Below, one piece after another: positions 16,701 through 24,840 of a stretch of 36,255 bases of DNA. Source of the stretch: Bacilli bacterium (GTDB lineage: Bacteria > Bacillota_I > Bacilli_A > RF39 > UBA660); the NCBI GenBank assembly GCA_017512495.1, contig JAFWGF010000012.1, forward strand, positions 1 through 36,255, given 5' to 3'. Position numbers and translations under genes: made by a program. Under the pieces are notes generated by a model, which ran no database searches, was not told the origin of the DNA, and saw nothing but the letters and a program-made list of their open reading frames with translations. How positions within the stretch are numbered: the stretch's first letter is position 1; each line of letters begins with the position of its first letter.

Positions 16701-18385
16701 GTTTCATCCCATGGTACTTCATATCTTTTTACTAAAGCACTTAAACTATGTCTAGCATAAGCTGTATCTAATGTTCTAGATAATTCTAAGGTATCAATAA
16801 CAGGATTTTTAAATGTACCAAAATTATATTTTTTATATGCCATCTCTAAGAAAGATACATCAAACTTAGCATTATGAGCAACCATTGGACAGTCTCCAAA
16901 CCATTCAATGAATCTTTTAACAGCATTTTCTTCAGTATCTTTATCTTTTAACATTTCATCTGTAATATTAGTTAATTCTACTATCTTATCTGGTAATGGT
17001 CTTCCTGGATTAATTAATTCATCATATCTTTCAATGATTACTCCATCTTTAATCTTAACTGCACCTATTTCAATAATAGAATCTTCTCCACCAGCATTAA
17101 ACCCAGTAGTTTCAAAGTCAAATACTACATATGTTTCTTCTAACATAACCTTATTAGTAGGTCTAATTACAATATTAACCGAATCATCAATCATTGTAAG
17201 TTCTGCTCCATAAATAGCTTTAAATGGTTCTTCTCCTTCTTTTAACTTTTTATTATGAGAAGTAACCATATTAAAGACATGAGGGAATCCTTGGACTCCA
17301 TTATGATCAGTAATAGCAACTGCTTTCATACCAAACTTCATAGCTGTTTTAACTAAATCACATTCATCAGCTACTCCATCCATTTGACTCATTTTACTAT
17401 GAGCATGTAATTCTACTCTTTTAACTGAAGCAGTATCTTTAATATCTTCTTCATCTTTTTCTATTTTAACTATGTCCCTAGCATTTAAAACTATTTCTTT
17501 AGAATAAGGATCATTCTTAGTATAACCTTTTATTAAATACCAATTGTCTTCTTTTAATTCCTTTTTTAATTTACTATACTCTTCATCATCCCTAACGAAT
17601 AATTTACAATACATACTGTCAGAATAATCAGTTATCTTTAAAGTAATTATTTTAAAATCTGTCTTAGCTGATTCAAAGAAATCAGTACCAAACACTTTAG
17701 CTTCTACTACTACATCCCCATCTTCACCTAAAATAGTTTTAATCTTAATAGGTTTATCTTTAATAGCTCTTCCTCCAAAAATACTATTTTCATCTTTCTT
17801 TTCTCTACGAAATAATCTTTTTTCTTTTTCTTTTGGAGGTTCTTTCTCTTCAATTATTTTAAGATCTTTTAAAGTGTCTTCTAATTCTTTTTGAATAGCA
17901 TCTTGAATGTCTTCTTTATGATCAACAATTATTTCTATATCTTGACCATAATCAAGTTTCTTATAAAACTTCTGTACTTTGTTAAGCACTTTATTTAACT
18001 TAGTTTGTTCTTGTTCATTAGAAACTACTAAAACTAATTTATCATCTCTAATTTCCATACAATCTTCATAGATTTCTGTTACTCTTAAATCCTTCTTTAA
18101 AGTACTTAATAAGTATTTATAATAACTCTTATAATCTGTAGTTTTCTTATATTTAATAGTATAAATAAAATCAATATTATTAGCATTCTTATCTAGTAAA
18201 TTCTTTTTACTTTCAACTTCTTCAAATACATCTACTGGTAATAAAGTATCAATATCAATATAAATAATCCAACTATTCTTATTAGGATTAATTTTAATTT
18301 TAGATAAAACAGCACTAGAAAAATATTGATAAGATTTCTCATCAATATTTATTTTATCAAGTAATATTTTCATTTTATCGTTCAT
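13769..18385 (-). CDS. polC: DNA polymerase III alpha subunit, Gram-positive PolC type
   Basis: 1538 aa, slightly longer than Bacillus PolC (about 1440). Domains in order: N-terminal region and OB fold (~1-310), PHP domain with HAHS (327-330), an inserted DEDD 3'-5' exonuclease starting at DFETTG (423-428), then the polymerase with GSRGSVGSS (972-980) and the catalytic PDIDLNF (1059-1065, D1060 and D1062). A zinc knuckle C1000-x2-C1003...C1031-x2-C1034 is intact. The C-terminus ends NQLSLF, a sliding-clamp-binding motif. This is the main replicative polymerase of low-GC Gram-positives. AGGAGG precedes the ATG. Confidence 0.98.
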   Translation of the reverse strand: MNDKMKILLDKINIDEKSYQYFSSAVLSKIKINPNKNSWIIYIDIDTLLPVDVFEEVESKKNLLDKNANNIDFIYTIKYKKTTDYKSYYKYLLSTLKKDLRVTEIYEDCMEIRDDKLVLVVSNEQEQTKLNKVLNKVQKFYKKLDYGQDIEIIVDHKEDIQDAIQKELEDTLKDLKIIEEKEPPKEKEKRLFRREKKDENSIFGGRAIKDKPIKIKTILGEDGDVVVEAKVFGTDFFESAKTDFKIITLKITDYSDSMYCKLFVRDDEEYSKLKKELKEDNWYLIKGYTKNDPYSKEIVLNARDIVKIEKDEEDIKDTASVKRVELHAHSKMSQMDGVADECDLVKTAMKFGMKAVAITDHNGVQGFPHVFNMVTSHNKKLKEGEEPFKAIYGAELTMIDDSVNIVIRPTNKVMLEETYVVFDFETTGFNAGGEDSIIEIGAVKIKDGVIIERYDELINPGRPLPDKIVELTNITDEMLKDKDTEENAVKRFIEWFGDCPMVAHNAKFDVSFLEMAYKKYNFGTFKNPVIDTLELSRTLDTAYARHSLSALVKRYEVPWDETAHHRGDYDAEGTALVFHKMLKKLSNRNIDIMSDLDKLVSRDEIHKYGRAHHINLLVKNKTGLKNLFKLVSLANTTYLYKTPRILRSVVEEHREGLLIGSGCYEGEVFNEAKSKSDEDLSNIIRFYDYVEVQPIECYDHLIQTSDFATKVEVAANIEKVVRVTEEAGKIIVATGDVHHIKRDDKIYREIIVNQKVPGGGRHPLAKSNITSIPSNHFRTTDEMLEDFDFLGAEKAYEIVVENTNKIADMCEIVEVIIDTGGIPFSPRVKSDDGKEYLDCPVVVTDLVYTKAADWYGDPLPYAIEERIATELYGDVVYRIIKEDFESKGIFGEDLDIETHQRLHEEILKGSENIKKLVREYVKKNSEEELDEKGLEKATKKALGGVIGGGFDPIYLISQRLVKHSNDEGYLVGSRGSVGSSFVATMMGITEVNPLSAHYRCKECKLSIFEDENGKSFGAEYSSGFDLPDKDCPNCHIPMIKDGQDMPFATFLGFNADKVPDIDLNFSDLNQASAHAYTKVLFGEDNVYRAGTIGTVADKTAFGFVKGYLEEKGIDDMRSAEIERLAMGCTGVKRTTGQHPGGIVVIPDYMEVSDFTPYQFPADDATAEWRTTHFDYHSIDQCLLKLDILGHSDPTQLRLIQNQSGTDVLNVPLDDKDTMSIFTSTDILGVTKEQIMCNTGTLGIPEFGTPFTIKLVEDTKPTTFGELIKISGLSHGTDVWLGNAQELIQKNIVPFKDTIGCRDDIMVYLMYNGVAPIKAFKIMEFVRKGKASKDPEAWKEHVKTMKDAKIPEWFIESCRKIKYMFPKAHAAAYVISAFRIAWYKVHMPVYFYSSWYSCKATDVDVESMIKGYKSIKARLEDIEEKGYEATNKEAGQAESLKVALEATARGIKFLNVDLYESEATVWKTKNDKEIYPPFSAIEGLGDTVAKKIVEEREKGKFLSIEDVQKRAKVSGTLIDKMKEMGILEGLPDSNQLSLF

Positions 18386-18403
18386 ATTAATCCTCCTGTT
18401 GTA

Positions 18404-19234
18404 TTATTCTTCTGTTTTCTTTTCTTCTTTCTTTTCTCTAACTATATATCTTTGATTACGTATACAGAAATCAATAAACTCTTCAATATTCATTTTCTTT
18501 AATTCTTTTTCATAAGCATATTTATTAAGTTCAAAGACTATTTTATCACGCATCATATAATTAGCCAATTCATCTTTAGGAACACCTAAATACATTAGCC
18601 AATATGGATATAACCATCTTTTCAAAGAAGATAATTCTGGTTTTCCACTTTGATAAAAACTTCTACCAGTTAATCTAGTAGCATATTCATTTAAAGCTAA
18701 TTCTACAATAGCATTTTTAAATCTATGTGGTCCTTCACGATATCTTTTAATATTATTAAATAATATTTTTTTATTAATATCTAATAATATTTTTAAAGTG
18801 TTTTTCTTATCAATTTCTTTTCCTACAATCATAGCATTATGAGTAGGATAATCTATTATATTAAACTCTCTATTAATAATAAATATAGTATGATCAGTTA
18901 TTTTTAAACGAATAATATTTTTAAAGAAATAATCAGTTTCTTTCTTATTCTTATCCCAAATAAGCATTACTTCAAGTCGATACTTTTCAACTTGTTTTCT
19001 TAATTTATCATAATCTTTATTCTCTAATATAATATTATAAATAGTATCATCATTAGGAATAAAGTTTTTATAATCATCTAATATTATTTCTTTATCTTTG
19101 TATAGTGAATTATATTCATTCTTATAAGTATCCCATATTTTTTGTTTTAATTTATATATATTTTCTGAAATAGAAGCTTGAAATAACAAATTCCAGATTA
19201 ATATATAATCATTTACGATGAAGTTAGCTTTCAT
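18404..19234 (-). CDS. Conserved-looking protein of unknown function upstream of polC
   Basis: 276 aa with no signal peptide or membrane span, so probably cytoplasmic. It is rich in Lys, Ile, Tyr and Asn. A distinctive block 'AIVELALNEYATRLTGRSFY' (about residues 178-197) is followed by a Trp/Tyr-rich stretch 'RWLYPYWLMYLG'. The C-terminus is highly charged. I do not recognise a domain. It is 18 bases upstream of polC on the same strand, so co-transcription is likely. The sequence does not reveal a function. Confidence 0.75.
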   Translation of the reverse strand: MKANFIVNDYILIWNLLFQASISENIYKLKQKIWDTYKNEYNSLYKDKEIILDDYKNFIPNDDTIYNIILENKDYDKLRKQVEKYRLEVMLIWDKNKKETDYFFKNIIRLKITDHTIFIINREFNIIDYPTHNAMIVGKEIDKKNTLKILLDINKKILFNNIKRYREGPHRFKNAIVELALNEYATRLTGRSFYQSGKPELSSLKRWLYPYWLMYLGVPKDELANYMMRDKIVFELNKYAYEKELKKMNIEEFIDFCIRNQRYIVREKKEEKKTEE

Positions 19235-19264
19235 ACAATATCACCACCATAAATATATAATACC

Positions 19265-19300
19265 AAAAAAAAAGAAAAAGTTGAACAACAACTTAATCTT
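19265..19300 (-). terminator. Terminator of the 681-aa surface-protein gene
   Basis: Stem AAGTTG / CAACTT (19278-19283 and 19289-19294) with loop AACAA. A-rich DNA to the left (19265-19279) supplies the U tract on the minus strand. Confidence 0.65.
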
Positions 19301-19311
19301 TTTATTATTAA

Positions 19312-21357
19312 TCATTGAACTATATATGGATCAGCCATACTACCAGTACCACTAACATATTCAGTTCCTGGTTTTAGAGAGATTGCTGGACGAAGGCCAA
19401 AACTTATAGTTGATTGTGCACCTGATATTCCTCCAGATGCAGAAACACTTCTTACACCTGCATAATAATTAAACTCTCGCGGTGAAATTAACCAATATTC
19501 TGCTCCTGACTTATTTATATTACTATTAAATGGTAACGTAATTTCAGGATATTCTAGTAATCCTACAGGGTATGTTAGTTTTGCTTTATTATTTGCTATA
19601 CTAAATTTATCTGTTTCATTATTACAAAATAAACTATTATAACTTTGATTAAACTCTAACTGTTTTTTTATACTTCCATTACTTGAATCCCATCCACCTA
19701 GTTTGTTTATACTTCGATCATTACAAAAAACAACATCTTCTAATTGACTAGTATAATTTGTCATATATTTTTTATACCATGCATCTACTCCTGTTTTGAT
19801 TGATGAATTAACTTGATTAACAGTATCTGAACTTATCATATTATCTAATGCAATAGAAACATTTTCTACTCCGTTCAGTTTAATAGTACTTATCGTTGCT
19901 GCATAATAATAGTATACATAATTAACTGATGTACAAGTTGTTTCATTACTAAAGCACGTATAATGATGATTGTTTAGCAACTCTTGTTCTGTTGATAGTT
20001 CAACATCCCAAATTTTTTTAATATCACCAGTCAATGTATACACAGCATTATTGTAACTTATACTTTCAGAATAAAAATATGCATCTTGACTACTAAAATA
20101 ATAATAGCCTGTCTTACTAGGATTTCTACTGCTACAAATACGTTTCAGATTACTGCAGCTATTATTATTACCATCACAAAGATATTTTCCTTTATATATA
20201 TTATAATCACTAACATTAGTGAACCAATCAATATAAGAAATATTGACTGGATTTGTTAATGTATAGATACCTTCACTTTCAGTATAAGAATCTCCTATAG
20301 TTAATGATGTACTAATGTCACCGTCTCGAAGTTCGCGAAACGAAATTTTGTTTTCCTCTACAGATAACACATATATAGCTCCTGTATCGGAACCACTTTC
20401 TCCTGAACCCAAAATGTATTTTCCAACTAAATTACTATAATCATTCAAATCAGATACTAATTGTGGATTAATTAAAGTATATTGATTACTAACTATATTT
20501 CCATAATCTATCGCAGTTGAATAATACCAGGTGTCTTGTATTGTAGCTTCTGCCGAAAAAGCAATATTATAGTGTTTAGCATAAATATTATTGTATGGAA
20601 AAGTCGTATTATACATATAACCAACATACGCCGGTAATTCGGTTTTTTGATTATATGCAATTTTACCAAATTGTGAATATTGTGAATTAGCATTTAGTGT
20701 TGCAACGTAGTATGTCGTTCCCCCTGAAAACTTATCAACTAAATATAATGTCCCACATGTTCCTGTACTTGTTGTTTGCTTGCAAGTATATTGACCAGTT
20801 TGAATTGTTCCAGTTGTAATTGTTCCATCTAGTGAAAAAACATTATTAGTAGAATCGTATGTATAGCTTGTTCCATAGTAGTAAGTAGGTAATAATTGTG
20901 TTGTAGTTGAAGATCCATATCCAACATGATTACCTCTAGTATTTAAACATTGATTGTTCTCTGCTTCACCATTGTAAACCATCTTTACTCCGCCAGTATC
21001 TGTTGTTCTTATCATTTGCCAACAATGATTGGCAAAGATAACATTATTTTTATCTTGAATAGCTGTTCCATCTGTATCATTATTTGCCCACCAATGATAT
21101 ATTTTTTTAGTTGGTTCTACCGTAAATGAATCATGGTGTTCTCCAGTATATTCTAGCGCATATCCTTTACTAACAGCTTTTTCTAAAACCCCATAAAGAG
21201 TTTGATCGTACTTTGATACATTAAGCGTTCCATTTATTCCTAGATTAGTAGTAAATGCTGAATAACCTATTCCTAAACACACTACTAAAAGAATGACCAT
21301 TGCTGTAATCATTCTTTTTCTTTTACGTATATTAGATGAGAATTTCTTACTGAACAT
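19312..21357 (-). CDS. SipW-type repeat-containing surface protein with DUF6273-like end
   Basis: 681 aa. A basic start (RKRKR) and hydrophobic segment (17-33) lead into GIGYSAFTTNLGINGT, the same style of exported N-terminus as in the tandem family. Residues ~85-140 contain 'VIFANHCWQMIRTTDTGGV', a block I associate with surface proteins of gut Bacillota. Four imperfect internal units begin at about residues 172, 291, 363 and 438 ('FSLDGTIT', 'YTLINPQL', 'YTLTNPV', 'YTLTGDI'); three carry a Cys pair some 20-30 residues later. The end 'EYWLISPREF...SFGLRPAISL' resembles DUF6273. AGGTGAT precedes the ATG. It follows the tail-anchored gene by 26 bases and may share its transcript. Function unknown. 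Confidence 0.75.
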   Translation of the reverse strand: MFSKKFSSNIRKRKRMITAMVILLVVCLGIGYSAFTTNLGINGTLNVSKYDQTLYGVLEKAVSKGYALEYTGEHHDSFTVEPTKKIYHWWANNDTDGTAIQDKNNVIFANHCWQMIRTTDTGGVKMVYNGEAENNQCLNTRGNHVGYGSSTTTQLLPTYYYGTSYTYDSTNNVFSLDGTITTGTIQTGQYTCKQTTSTGTCGTLYLVDKFSGGTTYYVATLNANSQYSQFGKIAYNQKTELPAYVGYMYNTTFPYNNIYAKHYNIAFSAEATIQDTWYYSTAIDYGNIVSNQYTLINPQLVSDLNDYSNLVGKYILGSGESGSDTGAIYVLSVEENKISFRELRDGDISTSLTIGDSYTESEGIYTLTNPVNISYIDWFTNVSDYNIYKGKYLCDGNNNSCSNLKRICSSRNPSKTGYYYFSSQDAYFYSESISYNNAVYTLTGDIKKIWDVELSTEQELLNNHHYTCFSNETTCTSVNYVYYYYAATISTIKLNGVENVSIALDNMISSDTVNQVNSSIKTGVDAWYKKYMTNYTSQLEDVVFCNDRSINKLGGWDSSNGSIKKQLEFNQSYNSLFCNNETDKFSIANNKAKLTYPVGLLEYPEITLPFNSNINKSGAEYWLISPREFNYYAGVRSVSASGGISGAQSTISFGLRPAISLKPGTEYVSGTGSMADPYIVQ

Positions 21358-21383
21358 TTACATCACCTATTCTCATATAATTA

Positions 21384-22376
21384 TTATGACATTTTCATAT
21401 ATATAATATAAGCAGCTACTGCTAATAAAGCTAATATTAATATGAAGATTAATATCTTTACTATTACTGGTACCTTTTTATCATCAAAGTCAGCAGCTAA
21501 ATTAAAGTCTTTATCTGATAAATCCATACTTCTTGTATAAAAATCTTGATCTCTTGCAGCAAAACTACCTGTTTTTGGATTTACTTCACTTCTTCTTTTA
21601 CCTTTCTTTTTAACTTCCTCTACTTCTTCTTCATCTAAACCATTACTAAATGATTCTACTGTTACTGATGTTACTAATTCTGTTTCAGTTTTAGTATCTT
21701 CATCATCATCATCAAGTTTTGTTTCAGGTAACTTATCAGTTATTTCTTTTATCTCTTCTACTTCTTCAGTATCAGCAGTAATACCAGCTACAGTATCTAA
21801 TAAACTAGTAGCCATCAAATCACTTAACAAATCTACTGTCGTTTCTTTATCTATTTCTCCAGCAAAAGTTTTTTCTAATAAATCCTCAGTTAATCCATGT
21901 AATTCTTCCTCTTCTGGAGTTCTAATTCTTTTCTTTTTTTCTTCACGATACTTCTCTAATTGTTCTTTATTAATACTTGCTAAAATATTATAAGCATTAT
22001 TTTTTAATTTTCTTTTTTCATCTAAATCATCTTTTTCAGGACGATTTTTACGTGCTTCTTCTAGGAAACTATTAATATCATAAGTCTTGTTTTCTTTCTT
22101 TTGATATAAATAATTAAAATCTTCTAGTTCTTTTTTGTTCTTAGGCATTGGCTCTACTGTTTGATATTTTTGCATTTGTTGATATGCCTCTCTAGTAGTA
22201 TGAGAATCTTTGTTAGTATTATTATTTATTTCAAAAGCATTAGCATTAGTTACATCAGTTATATTAGTATATATAGCATTACTAGATAAGTTATGATATA
22301 ATTCTTGATTCTTATCCATTCTGCTATTTTTTTCTAATTTTTCTTCTTCATCTTTATAACGATCCATTCGCCTCAT
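21384..22376 (-). CDS. Acidic C-terminally anchored membrane protein of unknown function
   Basis: 330 aa from the ATG at 22374-22376; the ribosome site AAGAAGGTG lies just upstream and the earlier in-frame GTG is inside it. The first ~300 residues are hydrophilic, Glu/Asp/Lys-rich and largely of low complexity (runs such as DDDDEDTKTE, KEITDKLPE). One hydrophobic segment close to the C-terminus (PVIVKILIFILILALLAVAAY) would anchor it with the bulk in the cytoplasm. That topology is seen in some envelope and division factors, but I see no specific domain. It precedes the 681-aa surface-protein gene. Confidence 0.75.
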   Translation of the reverse strand: MRRMDRYKDEEEKLEKNSRMDKNQELYHNLSSNAIYTNITDVTNANAFEINNNTNKDSHTTREAYQQMQKYQTVEPMPKNKKELEDFNYLYQKKENKTYDINSFLEEARKNRPEKDDLDEKRKLKNNAYNILASINKEQLEKYREEKKKRIRTPEEEELHGLTEDLLEKTFAGEIDKETTVDLLSDLMATSLLDTVAGITADTEEVEEIKEITDKLPETKLDDDDEDTKTETELVTSVTVESFSNGLDEEEVEEVKKKGKRRSEVNPKTGSFAARDQDFYTRSMDLSDKDFNLAADFDDKKVPVIVKILIFILILALLAVAAYIIYMKMS

Positions 22377-22441
22377 ACTATACACCTTCTTATAATAATT
22401 TTAGCATAACATACAATAAAACAAAAGCTCTTAAATAGTCC

Positions 22442-22494
22442 TTTACGTAAACGTAAATCTATTACTTTACGTTAGATGTTTTTTTAGTTATAAT
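22442..22494 (+). promoter_or_regulatory. Ferredoxin promoter with overlapping inverted-repeat operator
   Basis: -35 TTTACG (22466-22471), 17-base spacer, -10 TATAAT (22489-22494). A perfect inverted repeat AACGTAAA-N8-TTTACGTT (22450-22457 and 22466-22473) covers the -35 box, and a second palindrome TTTACGTAAA (22442-22451) overlaps its left arm. Three TTTACG-type half sites in a row suggest binding of a dimeric regulator; the regulator is not identified. Confidence 0.6.
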
Positions 22495-22516
22495 ATAAAT
22501 GAAAGGAAGATGAATT

Positions 22517-22705
22517 ATGAAAGTAAAAGTTAATAAAGAAGCATGTATTGGATGCGGAGCTTGTATGTCTATTGCTGATGATGTATTTGAAATGGACAAT
22601 GATGGTTTATCTTCAGTTAAAGTTGCTGAAGTACCAGAAGGATCTGTAGACCAAGCTAAAGAAGCTGTAGAAAGCTGTCCTACAGGAGCTATTGAAGAAG
22701 CATAA
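22517..22705 (+). CDS. fer: Single-cluster [4Fe-4S] ferredoxin
   Basis: 62 aa. Cluster ligands are C10-x2-C13-x2-C16 and C54 in the C-terminal 'SCPTGAI'. The second Cys triplet of two-cluster ferredoxins is absent, so it binds one [4Fe-4S] cluster, as in Bacillus Fer. It is acidic and soluble and would carry electrons in the cytoplasm. It is one of only two protein-coding genes on the plus strand here. It has its own promoter with an operator-like repeat and a terminator shared with rluB, so it is a single-gene unit. Confidence 0.93.
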   Translation: MKVKVNKEACIGCGACMSIADDVFEMDNDGLSSVKVAEVPEGSVDQAKEAVESCPTGAIEEA

Positions 22706-22730
22706 AAAAAGAACTTAACAAGTTCTTTTT
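22704..22730. terminator. Bidirectional terminator between ferredoxin and rluB
   Basis: GAACTT / AAGTTC stem (22711-22716 and 22720-22725) extended by A5/T5, with T runs on both strands. It serves the convergent genes on each side. Confidence 0.8.
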
Positions 22731-23445
22731 ATTTGTCTTTATAACTATATACTTTTTGTATTTCTTTAGGAGTTAATCTACGATATTCTCCTGATTTTAA
22801 ATCTTTAATATCAAAGAATCCTATTTGTTTTCTAGTCAATTTTTCTACATGAAATCCAACACTTTCAAACATTCTTTTAACTTGATGATTTAATCCTTCA
22901 TGAATAGTTATTTCTACTAATGATTTATTAGTATTAGAATCTACTTTCTTTAATTTAACACGACTAGGTTTAATCTTTTTATTATCTAGTACTATTCCAT
23001 TTTTTAAAGTATTAATTTGTTCTCCTTTAATAATACCTTCTAATTTAGCCAAATATACTTTTTCTAGATTATTAGATGGATGCATAATAATATTAGCAAA
23101 ATCTCCGTCATTAGTTAATAATAAAGCTCCTGTAGTATCATAATCCAATCTTCCTACTGGATAAATTCTACTATTTGTATTAATTAATTCTATAACTGTC
23201 TTTCTATTTTTATCATCACTAGTAGAAGTAATTACTCCTCTTGGTTTATTTAATAAATAATATTCTTTTTGTTCTTTTTCAATTATCTTGTTATTTACTT
23301 CTATTCTATCATTAGAATTTACCTTAGTACCTAATTCAGTTATTACTTTACCATTTACTTTTACTTTTCCATCTTTAATTAACTCTTCTGCTTTTCTTCT
23401 TGATGTTATTCCAGAAGCAGCTATTACTTTTTGTAATCTTTCCAT
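22729..23445 (-). CDS. rluB: Ribosomal large-subunit pseudouridine synthase, RluB family
   Basis: 238 aa. An S4 RNA-binding domain at residues 1-60 ('RLQKVIAASGITSRRKAEEL') is followed by the RluA/RsuA-type catalytic domain with GRLDYDTTG (99-107, catalytic D101) and 'LLNKPRGVITS'. The C-terminal 'EGLNHQVKRMFESVG' block is typical of RsuA/RluB/RluF enzymes. It modifies uridine in 23S rRNA; assignment to RluB rather than a close relative is by overall similarity. An extended -10 (TGTTATAAT, 23468-23473 on the minus strand) stands upstream. Confidence 0.9.
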   Translation of the reverse strand: MERLQKVIAASGITSRRKAEELIKDGKVKVNGKVITELGTKVNSNDRIEVNNKIIEKEQKEYYLLNKPRGVITSTSDDKNRKTVIELINTNSRIYPVGRLDYDTTGALLLTNDGDFANIIMHPSNNLEKVYLAKLEGIIKGEQINTLKNGIVLDNKKIKPSRVKLKKVDSNTNKSLVEITIHEGLNHQVKRMFESVGFHVEKLTRKQIGFFDIKDLKSGEYRRLTPKEIQKVYSYKDK

Positions 23446-23467
23446 CTAATCACCTCTAACGAAGCTC

Positions 23468-23476
23468 ATTATAACA
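23468..23476 (-). promoter_or_regulatory. Extended -10 promoter element of rluB
   Basis: TGTTATAAT on the minus strand, about 25 bases upstream of the ATG at 23445. No good -35 box is visible, but the TG extension can compensate. Confidence 0.45.
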
Positions 23477-23547
23477 TAATCTTTCTTTTTTTTCTAGATA
23501 ATAACTATTTTTTAAATAATTCATAAAATATTATGAAGGAGGTATTT

Positions 23548-23769
23548 ATGTATCCTAATAATCAAATAATTTATACAGACTATCAAGGAAATGATGAAAG
23601 ATTCTTTTTAGCTCCATTCTTATTTGGAGGTCTTGCAGGTACTGCTTTAGGTTATGGTATTGCGAATAATAATCAAATGAATAATCAAAGTTATCCTATT
23701 TATCCAATGTATCCAGTATATCCTCAACCTATTATTCCTACTTATTCAAGTTATAACTATTACTATTAA
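23548..23769 (+). CDS. Small Pro/Tyr-rich protein of unknown function
   Basis: 73 aa from the ATG at 23548. The ribosome site AAGGAGG lies within the longer in-frame extension from 23533, so the later ATG is the real start. A Gly-rich hydrophobic stretch (FFLAPFLFGGLAGTALGYG, about residues 18-36) is followed by an Asn/Gln stretch and a C-terminal tail of Pro and Tyr repeats (PIYPMYPVYPQP) ending in YNYYY. Similar Gly/Tyr/Pro-rich small proteins occur in spore coats and cell surfaces, but I cannot assign a family. It is a single-gene unit with a terminator right behind it. Confidence 0.6.
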   Translation: MYPNNQIIYTDYQGNDERFFLAPFLFGGLAGTALGYGIANNNQMNNQSYPIYPMYPVYPQPIIPTYSSYNYYY

Positions 23770-24422
23770 AAGTCTTTAGACTTTTTTTCTTTAGGTAAAA
23801 TTATTTTTACTTGAGTACCAATACCTTTTTTAGAATTATATTCTACTTTACCATGATGTCCTTCTATTATTTCTTTTATAAAAGATATTCCTAGACCTGT
23901 ACCATTTATTTTAGTTGTATATCTTTCTTTTCCTATATTGTTCAATTCATAATTATCCATACCTATTCCATTATCTACTATTGTAATAATATAATAATCT
24001 TTTCCTTCTAATGTTTTAATTACTACTAATAGTTTATTATTATTTTTAGCTTCTAAAGAATTCTTTAAAATATTGATAAACACTTGTTTTAATTTATCAT
24101 AATCAGCTTCTACTAATAATTCATCTTCATCTAAAATAATTATTTCAGCATCATTATTTAAAAACAAATCATTTAAAGTATCTTTAATATCTTTAAACAA
24201 GCAAGTTAAATCAATTATTTCCAAATTCAGAGTATTATTTTTAGAAAATTCACTTAATATTAGTAAACTTCTGTTTATTTCTTCTTTGATAATTTCTAAA
24301 TAGGTATTTCTTGTCTTTTGATCCTCATTATTTATCATACTTAAATAACCATTACAAATAGTTAATGGATTCTTAATTTCATGAGCCAATAACGATATAT
24401 TATCTTTTACTATTGTATTCAT
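23766..24422 (-). CDS. Minimal cytoplasmic sensor histidine kinase
   Basis: 218 aa containing only the kinase core: dimerisation/phosphoacceptor helix with H14 in 'LLAHEIKNPL', N box N117-ILKN, G1 DNGIGM (150-155) and G2 GTGLG (174-178). No sensor domain, membrane span or linker precedes it, and no response regulator is adjacent. Such stripped kinases receive their input through partner proteins; the sporulation kinases KinA-E share this HisKA type, but no link to sporulation is shown. It is transcribed alone. Confidence 0.88.
   Translation of the reverse strand: MNTIVKDNISLLAHEIKNPLTICNGYLSMINNEDQKTRNTYLEIIKEEINRSLLILSEFSKNNTLNLEIIDLTCLFKDIKDTLNDLFLNNDAEIIILDEDELLVEADYDKLKQVFINILKNSLEAKNNNKLLVVIKTLEGKDYYIITIVDNGIGMDNYELNNIGKERYTTKINGTGLGISFIKEIIEGHHGKVEYNSKKGIGTQVKIILPKEKKSKDF
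23768..23789. terminator. Bidirectional terminator
   Basis: AAAGTC / GACTTT stem with loop TTTA and T or A runs on both sides, between the convergent genes ending at 23769 and 23766. Confidence 0.75.
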
Positions 24423-24476
24423 TTTATCACCACAAGTAGTATATTTTATTTACTTGTAGAATTTTGTCGAAAAAAG

Positions 24477-24501
24477 AAAAAAATGACTTTTTTGTCATTT
24501 T
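24477..24501 (-). terminator. Terminator of the EIIB-like gene
   Basis: AAAATGAC / GTCATTTT stem (24480-24487 and 24494-24501) with a T6 loop, followed on the minus strand by TTTTTTCTTTTTT. Confidence 0.8.
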
Positions 24502-24809
24502 ATTTCATCAATATACTTTTTTAAATTTTTTGAATCATTACCTAAAATAATCTTTAATTGATTATCTATTTCTACTATACCTTTTGCACCCAACTTTTGT
24601 ATTCCTTCTTTATTAGCTTTAGATACATCTTTTAAAGTTACTTTAAATCTAGACATATTAGTTTCAGTACTAACAATATTATCTTTACCACCTAGTAATT
24701 CTACTAATTTATTAAAATCTAATCCAGCATCTTTCTTAGTAGCTTTTAAGATAGCTAATAAAATAATTACTAGTACTACTACTATTATTAAATATTGTAA
24801 CCAATTCAT
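24495..24809 (-). CDS. Membrane-anchored PTS EIIB-like domain lacking the active-site Cys
   Basis: 104 aa. One N-terminal membrane span (about 4-21) is followed by a glucose-type EIIB domain: 'LLGGKDNIVST', then 'TNMSRFKVTLKD' and 'KLGAKGIVEIDNQLKIILG'. In active EIIB proteins the block reads xCxTRxR and the Cys is phosphorylated; here Asn51 holds that position while Arg54 is kept. The protein therefore cannot pass phosphate in the usual way and may be a regulatory or scaffolding relative. No EIIC permease is nearby. It lies directly downstream of recO but is separated from it by a terminator-like hairpin. Confidence 0.72.
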   Translation of the reverse strand: MNWLQYLIIVVVLVIILLAILKATKKDAGLDFNKLVELLGGKDNIVSTETNMSRFKVTLKDVSKANKEGIQKLGAKGIVEIDNQLKIILGNDSKNLKKYIDEIK

Positions 24810-24840
24810 ACTATCACCAAATACATTATATATTATTTTT

